In this document: positions 1 to 10,450 of the stretch, piece after piece
Numbering within the stretch: position 1 is the stretch's first letter
Layout of the letters: every line of letters starts with the position of its first letter
From: Haberlea rhodopensis
Lineage: Eukaryota; Streptophyta; Magnoliopsida; Lamiales; Gesneriaceae
Assembly (NCBI GenBank): GCA_907163345.1
Contig: CAJQUN010000332.1
Coordinates: forward strand, 248,001-312,000
DNA: 64,000 nucleotides
Reading direction: 5' to 3'
The notes under the pieces: generated by a model
The model's database searches: none
Told to the model about the DNA's origin: nothing
The model's input: only the letters and a program-made list of their open reading frames with translations
Program-made: the position numbers and the translations under genes

Positions 1-513
1 GGTGGTGTGCGATATGATGATGTTTGAGTACATTTCATACTCTGCAGCTACACAAGAGGAGTTCATGAAGTGTAATTGAAGTTACACATGGCAGCGAAAG
101 ATATTAAGGAAGTTAAACTCATGACACGATTGGAGATAAATCGAGCGTGATTGAGGTTGAAGTACATGATTTCATTTGAAATCTCATGAGATGAGGTTAG
201 TATCACCTTGATACTGTTTAATGTTTGAGATAACTATTGTGTACATGATATATAATTCTTATAGATGTCACATATTTGCGAAGCATAATTTAAGATACTA
301 ATGTTGGGATATGGTAAAGTTATGTGATTTGTAGTCTTGTGATCGTTGGTGTAATGTGGCACGTGTGAGCCGTGATGATTCGAATGTCTGTCATCCTAAA
401 GATGGTCAAGTAACTATTTTGAGCTGTATAATGGTATGTAAAGTTTACTGTTGGCTTTTATGGTAAGCATTCATTTAAATTTCGAGGTCGAAATTTCATT
501 AGATGGGGAGAAT
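1..513 (+). mobile_element. 3' end of the internal region of noncoding element E (second copy)
   Basis: Matches 50478-50990 almost base for base. No reading frame is recognisable. It ends in the retroelement signature of a palindromic box (AAATTTCG, a short loop, CGAAATTT, near 476-497) followed by the polypurine tract GATGGGGAGAAT directly before an LTR beginning TGTGATGCTCC. Its left end is outside the window. Confidence 0.75.
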
Positions 514-773
514 TGTGATGCTCCGAATAATTGATAATTGTTCTTTTAATTTAATTGTGGTACTTTATCAGACAATTTCAGGATTAAATTTTTGGGCATC
601 GTATTTTTGGATCGGAGTTTGAATAAATAATTCTGGGTTGAACTTGTGATGTAAATTAAAGTTATTATTCTATGGAATGATAATTGAATGGTGGAGATTT
701 AAACTTGGCTTTGAGATGAGTATATAATTGCAGAGGTAAGATTCATTCCAGGTTTAGATTTAACAACACTCTT
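514..773 (+). repeat. Element E 3' LTR, first 260 bp
   Basis: Begins TGTGATGCTCCG right after the polypurine tract at 501-513. It is interrupted after 260 bp by the LTR of element G, which begins TGTGATATCCCC. It resembles the inverted LTR at 10451-11813, for example in the stretch around ATGATAATTGAATGGTGG. Confidence 0.75.
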
Positions 774-1512
774 TGTGATATCCCCGAAATAATTAATTGT
801 AATTTGGGCATAATTATGATTATGTGATTATATATGGTGATAATCAAATTATGTGTTGGAATTAATTATCTTGGTGAAATTCTTATTCACATGGTAGGCG
901 TGACCCGGTGATGCATTTCAGGGTGCATGTTGTGCATGATGGGAAATTGGTTGTTAGCATGATTTAATTGTGATGGTTGATAATTACTTGGAAAGCATGT
1001 ATTTTAATTGAGGTTTTGGGTGTATTTTGGTAAAATACTTTTAAAATAACATGTTGGGGTATTTTATACATCATGCTAATTAATGGGGTACCACTTTTAA
1101 TCTTTAACCCACTTATACCCTTTTCCCCCTTTTAACTCTCATTCATTACCCACAACTCCCAACCCTAACCCAAAACCCCCAATTTTCGTCCAAGCCAAGG
1201 AGGAGGAGGAGAAATCCTTGCAAACTCTTCATTTGTTGGAATCTTGATAGGATTTGAAGTCCAATAGAGGTATAAATCCCTCCTTGTTAATTTCTTGAAG
1301 ATTGGTTTTGAAATGGGTTGGTATTTTGGGGTTTATATGGGTTTGTTTTTGGGTATGTGTTGTAAGTGGTTGGGTTATGATTTTTGAGGTGTTTCATGTG
1401 GGTTTTATGCAGTTATTATGGTATTGAGTTGTTGGAATGTTTTAGTTTGAAGTGTGTGTAGTGGAGCTTTGGATTTGTGTTAAAAATGGTGAAATCGTGT
1501 GTGCAGACTGTG

Positions 1513-1618
1513 GCAATCGATCGCCGTAAATGGCGCGATCGATCGTCTCGAGCCAGTGAAGTCTAGCGATCGATCGGTAAGGCTAGCAATCGATCGCCTA
1601 GACGCAGCGATCGATCGC
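1513..1618 (+). repeat. Cluster of five GCGATCGATCGC-type palindromes
   Basis: Motif starts at 1513, 1535, 1566, 1586 and 1607, with gaps of 22, 31, 20 and 21 bp. Two copies carry GCAATCG instead of GCGATCG. The sequence between them is not conserved. Confidence 0.8.
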
Positions 1619-1978
1619 CAGCAGCCAATTTTTGAGAAATTGATTTTTATGTTGGATTTTATGTATTGGACTATTATTTGGCTTCTAATATTGGATTGTG
1701 TGATTGTGTAGAACCATCCCAGGTGGCGACACAGCCAAGGAAGTGAAGTCATACCAAATCCTACTTTTGAAAAGGTACGTAAAGAGATGTACGGGCACCC
1801 AACGGTACATGTATCTATTATACTCATTGATTATGAATTGTGGATGCGTGTATATATTGAATTGTGCATTGTGGATGCAAATACATGTTGAATTATGCAT
1901 TATGATTGCATATGTTTATGATGATTGTTTGGTGCATATCCCATGAGTCATGGTTATATAGAGTGATGATTTTAATGC

Positions 1979-2166
1979 TTTGCCACTGTCACTTGAAGCG
2001 ATGATAGAATACTTGCCGCTGTCATATTGTAGCGAGGAAAGAATATTTGCCGCCAAATGTTGAAGCAAGGGTGTTGCCGCATGTCGCATTTGCGCGAGGT
2101 TATTCAATGCCGCTAATATGTCGAAACAAGGGGTATTAGTGCCGCTGTCATGACAAGCGAGGTGCA
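1979..2166 (+). repeat. AGCG-type hairpin array in the G LTR
   Basis: Irregular repeats in which an AGCG arm is followed 11-18 nt later by its complement CGCT or CGCC, for example AGCGATGATAG...GCCGCT near 1999-2021. Spacers contain GTCAT-type motifs. Same sense orientation as the element. Confidence 0.6.
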
Positions 2167-2506
2167 TTAAAATACACTATTATAACAGACTAGGGATTGG
2201 TGATTGATGATAATGAAATGGTGATATGTCATGACATGTGTAGAACGATTAAATAATCTATTGATTATACTCATGAGTTATGGTATAGGGACAACCGAAA
2301 AGGGAGCGTTTAAAATGCATGGGAAAAACAGGAAGTGTTTTATTACGGTTTACGCCTTATATTCATATTGTGTGAATATGGATTATTATATTCTCATGTT
2401 TTGGGGGTTGTCCTTGTAGGTACATTTTGGCATGATAAAGGGGCTAAGGCGGGTTGAGGCGGTGAGCTTGTGAATAACACTTTTGATAAGTATGGACATG
2501 ATTATT

Positions 2507-2550
2507 TGTAAGGACCCTAATCCTTAAGTGCGGAATCAAGGCATAATAGA
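2507..2550 (-). repeat. 44-bp tip of an element-A LTR
   Basis: TGTAAGGACCCTAATCC and the following bases match the left end of element A at 52985, and the same TTATT flank precedes it. The match then stops abruptly and a different LTR follows, so this is a rearrangement or assembly junction. Confidence 0.75.
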
Positions 2551-3421
2551 TGAATGCAATGTATTTATGTTTTGTCTGTATGACACATGATGAATGCAAT
2601 GTGATACATTATGAGTTGATACATGTTATTATGCATTGTTGTTGCATATTATGCATTGTTGTTGCATATTGTGATGTGGGATAAAGAGATGTATTCCACG
2701 AGTCAGGGCGATCACGGTTAAGGTGTTAATGCTTACGCTTTACCGCTAAAAATGTGGAGCGGGAGGGGGGAGGCTCGCTTGCACATGGAGGCGGGTTTAT
2801 ACTATACTGAGCGAGGATGAGATACCGCTAGTATAAAGAAGCGAGGATGAGATACCGCTTGTTTTGAGATTATGAAAGCGGAGAAGTATTAAAATAACCG
2901 ATGATGACTGACTCAAGAAAAAGAAGAAATGTCATGACATTCATTTGTGAAACCATACATTCATATAATGTGTTATATTATGAATCATGGTACAGGGACA
3001 ACCAGTGGGCATTGTAAATGCGAAGGAAATACAGGAAGTGATTTGTATTTTATAATTGTGCATTACGCCTTATTTTCATATTATGTTGAATATGAATTGT
3101 GATATGCTCATGTGTTGGGGGTTGTCTTTGTAGGTGCTTTTGATGTTGAGAACCAGGGTCGGGGTTGAGAAGCTGAGCTATAAGGAGAGTTACGGGATTA
3201 GCTACAAGATTTGAGAAAAATTTTATATAGCTTCTACTTGTGGTAGAATAAGACTATAATGTAGCACCTTTTGTAGGAATTTGTGAAATCCCTTTTGAAA
3301 CTTTTGCTACTGTATTCCTTAAGCTCAGGAAAATCAACATGACTCTTTACTCTGATTTATTCATATGAATGTTTAGTTCTCTTAATCGCACCTATTAGTA
3401 TATTGAGATATCGGGGTCTCA
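2551..3421 (+). repeat. 3' part of an LTR of another Tekay-like subfamily (H)
   Basis: Contains the same order of parts as the downstream half of the G LTR: TGCATTGTTGTTGCATAT-type repeats, AGCG-type hairpins (about 2738-2880), and the pyrimidine-rich acceptor-like GTTGTCTTTGTAG near 3120-3132. It ends at 3421 in GGGGTCTCACA, a typical CA end. No primer-binding site follows, so it is a 3' or solo LTR. Confidence 0.6.
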
Positions 3422-3665
3422 CAATATCAATTAACACATGATTTCTAATTAATTGCTAACCAATGCAAATAAATCATGCTTCCAATAATATTTACCCAAC
3501 ATGCACCACATGCACCCTAAAATGCAACCCCGGGTCATCCTATCCACATGACCATGCATTTCCACATAAGGTAAATAAATCCCAACACATAATCAATTAC
3601 CACATAATTAATCATGCAAACACAATTTAAAGCCAAATAGCAATTAACCATTTCGGGGATGTCAC
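3422..3665 (-). repeat. Inverted LTR 5' end (F')
   Basis: Read on the minus strand it starts TGTGACATCCCCGAAATGG at 3665 and resembles the start of the A and F LTRs, with a GACCCGGGGTTGCATTTTAG-type box. It inserts into the pol gene that begins at 3666. The rest was displaced by the LTR ending at 3421. Confidence 0.65.
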
Positions 3666-6106
3666 ATGAATCGTGTGTTTCAGGAATACCTTGATCGATT
3701 TGTCATTGTCTTTATCGATGATATATTGATCTATTCACGGAGTGATGCTGAACATGTTCAACATTTGCATATGGTACTGCAATTGTTGAGGACACATCAG
3801 TTGTATGCCAAACTCAGTAAGTGTGAGTTTTGGTTGACTAGTGTTGGATTTTTGGGTCATGTTATATCAGAGGAAGGTATATCAGTTGATCCAAAGAAAG
3901 TGGAAGCAGTGTTGAATTGGTCAGCACCTACTTCTGTACCAGAGATTCGTAGTTTCTTAGGTTTGGCTGGATATTATAGACGATTCGTTGAAGGATTTTC
4001 AGCGATTGCCAACCCATTGACACATTTGACACAGAAGGGAGTATCATTTCATTGGTCAGAGGCTTGTGAGCGTAGTTTTCAAGAATTGAAACATCGATTG
4101 ACTACAGCTCCAGTCTTGATCATTCCATCTGAGCATGACAGGTTTGCATTATATACTGATGCATCTTTACTTGGTTTGGGTTGTGTATTGATGCAGGACA
4201 AACATGTAGTGGCTTATGCATCACGACAGTTGAAGCCACATGAAATGAGATATCCAGTGCATGATCTGGAATTGGCTGCCATTGTCTTTGCATTAAAGAT
4301 ATGGCGACACTATTTATATGGTACGTCGTTTACCATATATACTGATCATAAGAGCTTAAAATTTCTATTCACTCAAGCGGAGTTGAATATGAGACAAAGG
4401 AGATGGATGGATCTGTTGAAAGATTATGATTGTGAGATTGATTATCATCCAGGAAAAGCTAATCTTACAGCAGATGCCTTGAGTCGGAAAGTACATCATA
4501 CGGCTGATGAGATGGTTCATTTATCTGCTTTGATGACTTCTTGTTGTACTTTGGGTTATGATTTTGATATGGAGTCAGTGCCGGTACGGGTATCAACATT
4601 GTTGGTTGAACCTGACATTTTTGACAAAATAAGAACGGCACAAGGGAGTGATGATGAGGTACAACATTGGAAGGAAAAGATAAATCAAGGACAAACATCT
4701 CAATTTGTATTAACAAGTGATGGAACTTTGAAGTACCGAAACTGTTGGGTAGTACCTGCGTCATTAGGACTACGCCAAGAACTACTACAACGTGCTCATT
4801 GTAGTAGATACAGTATACATCCTGGAGGGAAGAAAATGTACCATGATTTACGTACCCAATTTTGGTGGAAACGTATGAAACAGGATGTATTGAGTTTTGT
4901 GAAACGATGTTTGATTTGTCAACAAGTGAAAGCGGAAAGACAAAGACCAGGAGGTGAATTACATAGTTTGGAAATTCCTCAGTGGAAATGGGAACATATC
5001 ACGATGGATTTTGTGACTCATTTGCCACGGACGTCTTCTGGTTGCGATGCAATTTGGGTAATTGTTGACAGACTTACCAAAGTATCTCATTTTGTTCCAT
5101 ATTGTATGACATATACATATCTGAGAATGGCACAGTTGTACATTCAACATGTAGTGAGACTACATGGTATTCCAGTTTCCATTGTATCGGATAGGGATCC
5201 GAGATTTACTTCTCATTTCTGGGAAGGGTTACAAACAGCGTTGGGAACTGAAGTGCGGTTGAGTACAGCATATCATCCTCAGACGGATGGACAAACAGAG
5301 CGTACGATACAAACGCTAGAGGATATGTTGCGTGCTTGTGTATTAGAGTTTGATAACTCATGGCAAGAGTCATTGCCATTAGTCGAATTTTCATATAACA
5401 ATAGTTATCAGGCTAGTATACAGATGGCACCATTTGAGGCCTTGTATGGGCGACGATGTAGATCGCCATTGTATTGGGATGATGTGGATCAGTCTTCCTT
5501 ACATGGACCGGATATGATTCATGACATGGAAGAGAAAGTCAAGGTAATACGATTGAAATTGAAAGCTGCTCAGGATCGACAGGCTGCTTATGCCAATAAG
5601 CGACGTAGACCACTTGAATTTCAAATTGGTGACCGTGTGTTCTTGAAAATCTCACCTTTTAAAGGTGTAGTACGGTTTGGTAAGCGTGGAAAATTGTCTC
5701 CACGGTATGTTGGTCCATATGAAGTGTTGCAACGTATTGGTACGTTGGCATATCGCTTAGCACTACCACCGGCCTTGAGTAGTATTCATGATGTTTTTCA
5801 TGTGTCACTGTTGAGGAAGTATGAACCAGATCGAGTCATGTCTTACAGCTACCTGAGGTACAGTTGGATACAGATGTGTCGTATGAGGAACGACCGGTTA
5901 TGATCTTGGATCGAGCTGAACGCAGGTTGCGTAATAAAGTGATTCCTATGGTAAAAGTACAGTGGGACAGAAGGGGTGTCGACGAGGCAACGTGGGAGAC
6001 GGAGCAGCATATGATGCAACGGTATCCGGATTTATTTACTGGTATGATTTTACAGTTTTATGATACTGTTGCATACATGATCATGTTTCCTATTGTCATA
6101 TCGTAG
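3666..6106 (+). pseudogene. Ty3/gypsy chromovirus pol fragment, 5'-truncated and frameshifted
   Basis: Encodes the second half of a Tekay/Del-type polyprotein: end of reverse transcriptase with FIDD (residues about 16-19), RNase H (LYTDAS; HDLELAA; IYTDHKS), integrase with an HHCC finger, a D-D-E core (MDFV about 448, SDRDPRF about 509, QTERTIQ about 545), a GPY module and a C-terminal chromodomain. Gag, protease and the fingers of reverse transcriptase are missing because an inverted LTR abuts the gene at 3665. The frame that starts at 3666 is open to 5903. One base appears to be lost near 5830, just after the KYEPD segment, so the chromodomain lies in another frame (about 5864-6106). Codons are richer in A/T than in the intact gene of element A, which marks a different lineage. 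It cannot make a working protein. Confidence 0.9.
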
Positions 6107-6150
6107 TATTGTTGAGTTGCGTATTTTAATATGCATGTTATGTATCTACA

Positions 6151-6185
6151 ATTTCGAGGACGAAATTCAATAAGTGGGGGAGAAT
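6151..6185 (+). promoter_or_regulatory. Polypurine tract and upstream hairpin box of element A'
   Basis: ATTTCGAGGACGAAAT (6-bp stem, 4-nt loop) is followed by AAGTGGGGGAGAAT and then the LTR start TGTAATGCC. This is the plus-strand priming site of a gypsy element. Confidence 0.8.
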
Positions 6186-8236
6186 TGTAATGCCTCGATT
6201 TGTTTAATACACGTATGATATGATTATGGTGTAATTATCTCACTTGACGATATGATAACTGGGGGTTCGAGTGGAACCAATAATGAATTGATTCATATAT
6301 GAAATGAAATATGGGAAGGCATGAAACATGGTGTGTAATGCATTCATAATATAAACATATGAATTATGGATTAAGAGTTGAAGGTGCATCAATATGTGCA
6401 TATGAGTTTGCATTTGAGTATGCATATGACTTTAATGTGAATTAGAGTTTCATTTTGAATTTGAGGTTCATTTCATGTACATGTGATTTAACATGTAATT
6501 ATCTCCAAATGACATGATATCAAGTAAGATAAGGACTTAATGACCTTATATCAAGTACATGATGGAGGCAAAATCACATAATACACCACTTTCACCTAAA
6601 AATCTCTACAAGCTCCTCTCCAAACCCTTAGAGCTTTTGGTAGGCAAAGCTTGGATTTTCACTTGTGAAGTGAGCTAGGAAGTTGGGTGAAGTGATTTCT
6701 TAGCCTCTTGGTAAGAAATTCATAGTTGTATACTTGAATTATTCATTAATGTTGATATATGTGAAGGAAAAGCTCAAGTGTGCATGTGTACAATCATAAC
6801 ATGTTTATATGCTAGGAATTGGAATCTATGATGTTAGATTTATGTTTATATGTTCCTAGGTATTGCAAGAAACATGTTGACATGGTTTAATATGAGGTGT
6901 AGGAGAAGATTCATGGAGATAAGCTTGAAAATTGCCATGCTCTCACTTTTCTGGGCATCGGCGATCGATCGGTGCGAGTAAGCGATCGATCGCCGATGAC
7001 AGTAACATTTTAAGGCGGTGAAATTGGATGGCGATCGATCGGTGAAAGTGTCGCGATCGATCGCGATGAACAGAGCATTGTGGCGATCGATCGCCAAGTT
7101 ATTGCGATCGATCGTGAGGGGGCAGAGAGTTTTGGCGATCGATCGGTGTTTATCGCGATCGATCGCCAGTGTTAATATTTTGAAAAATAAAATATTTTGT
7201 GGAATTTGATTTTAATGCCTATGATCACATGATATATTGTTGGCATTGTTGTAGCACCATCACAGGGGACAGGACAACGAGGCACTTAGCTATTGACAAC
7301 TGCTTTATCTCCTTTGTGTCGCAGTACAGGTACGTGTTGACGTACGGAGTATAGATATGATATGATGATGCTATTATGGTTTTGATATCATATGATTTAT
7401 GTTATCGTTGTGTCATATGATTGGTAGTATCATATGCATGTGCATACATAGATTTCATATGAGTGGTATGGATGCCTTGATAGATATGTGTATATGCTTT
7501 GGTACGATCATTGTCTTGATAGATATACCTGGTGGGGTATATGCTTGGACTGCCACGATAGATATGCTAGTGTTGGGCATATGCTTTGACTGGGATCGGT
7601 GCCTGGATAGATTTGCTAGTGTGGGGCATATGCTTGGGCTGGGATCGTTGCCACGATAGATATACTACATATGCTTTGGCTTGAGAGATATACGCCTGGT
7701 GTGGGTATATACTCTGGTTATTATCACAGATGAGTATGGTACTATGATATGTGCTGCTAATATGAAGATGTGATGTGGTTTCACTGACATATTGAGCTGA
7801 ATAGGCATATCATATGAGACTCGTGATAATAGGGAACTTGTTGAGACATGTCATGACATAGTGCATTTGTGGATGCATGATACAGAACATTCACGTTATC
7901 TGATTTATTGTGCTTTATCATTGATATTGATATTGTGTTTTGATATTGCACTGAGATAGTTGTTATCTATACTCACGTTGTGAATGTTTCTGTAGGGACT
8001 CATAGACGTGGGGAGCGTGAGTCATGATTTCCGCTGCGAGGGGAACCACTGCCTAGGAGTTCTTTTGAATTAGGTTGTTTATGTACATGATATGTATAGT
8101 TTGTTAGGTTTTTGATAACCTTGTAAACAACTTAACTAGTATGAACTCTTAATCCGTGCATGGTATATTACTTAATTCAGACTCACATATGTATATTTAA
8201 TGGATACATAATGGATTAAGTAAATCAGGCCCCACA
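6186..8236 (+). repeat. 3' LTR of element A' (2051 bp)
   Basis: Begins TGTAATGCCTCG after the polypurine tract and ends GGCCCCACA. It contains eight GATCGATC palindromes (6961-7166), a GTACGT hairpin with loop GTTG (7330-7345), a run of GATAGATAT/CATATG-rich imperfect repeats (about 7390-7740), and an acceptor-like TGTTTCTGTAG near 7985-7996. The 5' LTR is outside the window. Coding capacity not seen. Confidence 0.8.
6961..7166 (+). repeat. Eight paired GCGATCGATCGC palindromes
   Basis: Starts at 6961, 6982, 7031, 7053, 7083, 7104, 7135 and 7155. Within-pair spacing is 20-22 bp, and pair-to-pair spacing is 70, 52 and 52 bp. Confidence 0.85.
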
Positions 8237-8249
8237 ATTCTTGACATGA

Positions 8250-8640
8250 ATGATTAAAATCATCATCGTATAACATCATCATCATATAAGTATCATCAAC
8301 TTATAGCATCATCATCTTATAGTATCATCATCTTATAACATCATCATCTTACATCATCATCATCTTATAAATATCATCATCTTATATCATCATCATCTTA
8401 CATCACCATCATCTTATAAATATCATCATCTTATATCATCATCATCTTACATCATCATCATCTTATAAATATCATCATCTTATATCATCATTATCATATA
8501 AGCATCATCATCTTATTAATATCATCTTATAACATCATCATCATATAAGCATCATCATCTTATTAATATCATCATCTTATAACATCATCATGACATAAGC
8601 ATCATCTTATAGCATCATTATCTTGTAACATCATAATAAT
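8250..8640 (-). repeat. ATC/GAT-rich low-complexity array
   Basis: Tandem ATCATCATCTTATA-type units on the plus strand, with no coding sense. Equivalent arrays occur inverted at 21860-22335 and 37570-38035. Confidence 0.85.
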
Positions 8641-8729
8641 ACATAACAGTAAGTGTACGAAGTCTTAGTTAAGTAAACTTGCTGGTTATTCGGTAACTTC
8701 TTTTTGTTGACCCTGATTTACCTTCATGC

Positions 8730-9030
8730 ATATGGGCGTCTTACCCCGTGGCATCTTACCACGCAATAACATCGTAAGGCCTCTTACCATATGGGCATCT
8801 TACCCCGTGGCATCTTACCACATAATAACATCGTATGGCCTCTTACCATATGGGCATCTTACCCCGTGGCATCTTACCACATAATAACATCGTATGGCCT
8901 CTTACCATATGGGCATCTTACCCCGTGGCATCTTACCACATAATAACATCGTATGGCCTCTTACCATATGGGTGTCTTACCCCGTGGCATCTTACCACAT
9001 AATAACAATGTATGGCATCTTACCTTTTAT
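8730..9030 (-). repeat. 59-bp minisatellite, about five units, AAGA-loop hairpins
   Basis: Plus-strand units read GGCATCTTACC...GGGCATCTTACCCC. On the sense (minus) strand they are the GGTAAGATGCC type. Arms GGG/CCC, TATGG/CCATA and GTGG/CCAC alternate, as in the larger array of element B. Confidence 0.85.
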
Positions 9031-9490
9031 AAACATCGTATAACATTATTATGAACTTACTTATCATATCATCTTCATAAACATCATCATCTTAACTTAT
9101 TTATCATAATCATCATCATAAACTCACTTATCACAATCATCATCATAAAATCATCATCATGAACATACTTATCACAATCATCATCATAAACATCATCTTC
9201 ATAATCTTACTTATCACAATCATCATCTAAGCATCATCATAATAAACATCATCATTATAACTTATGCAATCAATACATAGTCATAGTTAGGAGTGTGTTA
9301 CCGTCTGATGCCCGTACGCTTCTTACGTACCTTAATTCCAAAAGTGGAGAAATTGGAGAACTCTATCTTATCGATGTTGTTGGCACCTGGGATGGTTCCA
9401 CACAACCATACAAATCGATATTAGAAGCTAAACAATAGCCAAATACCAAAAATTCAACAAAAATCATCATTTTCCAACTTTTGAGCAGTG

Positions 9491-9701
9491 GCGATCGATC
9501 GCTCAAGACATGGCGATCGATCGCCAGATTTTTCACATAGCGGCGATCGATCGCTAAAATCTGGCGATCGATCGCCTTGATGCTCATTTCGCTACTGGAC
9601 GTTGGCGATCGATCGCGCCATTTGAGGCGATCGATCGCCTAACCTTATTTTTGCGTACTGCCTCTCGGCGATCGATCGCTGCATTTGTAGCGATCGATCG
9701 C
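9491..9701 (-). repeat. Eight paired GCGATCGATCGC palindromes in the F LTR
   Basis: Starts at 9491/9513, 9543/9564, 9605/9627 and 9668/9690. Within-pair spacing is 21-22 bp and pair-to-pair spacing 52, 62 and 63 bp. This is the most regular of the clusters. Confidence 0.9.
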
Positions 9702-10450
9702 CACAACCAGTGGTCGCGATTTCACCATTTTTATGTGCATTTTCCAAGCTTATCTTCATACCTTTCAAAACCAAACTTCCCAACAATAACAATAACATCA
9801 TAACCCACTAAAACCCACATGAAACACTTCAAAAATCATACCCCAAACATATGTAACACATACCCCAAAACAACCCACATAATCTACTTCAAAATCAACC
9901 CATTTCAACACCAAACATCATAAAACTTTTAGGAATGGTTCCATACCTCTTGTAGGCTCCAAATCCTAACAAAGATCACACAAACAAAGTTTTTGTGAAG
10001 CTTTCTTCTCCCTTCCTTGGTGAATTTCGAAAATGGGAGATGGGTTAGGGTTGAGGAATGAATTGGGGATTTTAAAAGTGATTGGTAAAGTAAGTGGGTA
10101 TAGAGGGAAAAGGGGTTATAAGGTTAATATTAAAATTATACCCCAAAGTTAACATGATGTATAAAACACCCCAACATGGTATTTTAAAAGCATTTACAAA
10201 AATGCATTAAACTTCCACTAAATCATGCTTTCCTCATAATTAACCATCAACATAGTTAAATCATGTTAACACCTCATCTTCTAGCATGCATAACATGTAC
10301 CCTGCAATGCAACCCCGGATCACGTCTATCATGTGGCTAAGCATTTCAACATGATAATTAATTTCAACACGTAAATCAATTATTCACATAATTAATCACA
10401 TAAACATAATTAATGCCTTAATTGCAATTAATCATTTCGGGGACATCACA

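Larger units (their letters stand above)
774..2506 (+). repeat. Element G 5' LTR, truncated (copy 1)
   Basis: Starts TGTGATATCCCC and is cut at 2506 by the tip of an inverted element-A LTR. The intact sister at 51251-52984 continues after element A at 61910-62116. In order it holds a TATA-like box (TATTTTATACATC, near 1058), a C-rich leader, a GATCGATC palindrome cluster, the GTACGT hairpin at 1775-1792, an AGCG-type hairpin array, and a pyrimidine-rich TTGTCCTTGTAG at about 2408-2419. No coding capacity. Confidence 0.8.
1..2550 (+). repeat. Long direct duplication, copy 1 (partner 50478-53028)
   Basis: The whole segment, including the E-G and G-A insertion junctions, is repeated at 50478-53028. 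I saw only about ten single-base differences and one 1-bp indel. The match stops 44 bp inside the LTR of element A, which is not a transposon end. The left limit is cut by the window. Confidence 0.9.
8237..10450 (-). repeat. Inverted LTR fragment of a Tekay-like element (F) carrying minisatellites
   Basis: On the minus strand the LTR starts TGTGATGTCCCCG at 10450. It runs through a TATA-like TTTTATACATC (about 10156), GATCGATC palindromes, the GTACGT hairpin (9314-9330), ATGATG-rich DNA, a five-unit 59-bp hairpin array and more ATGATG-rich DNA. At 8237 it is cut by the 3' LTR of A'. The part from the GTACGT hairpin onward is homologous to the internal region of element B (20235-22350). Confidence 0.7.

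Noticed and set aside
1..2550. Treating this block as the second LTR of an element spanning 1-53028
   Set aside because: The block contains parts of three different elements and its right edge is not an LTR end, so it is a duplication and not an LTR pair.
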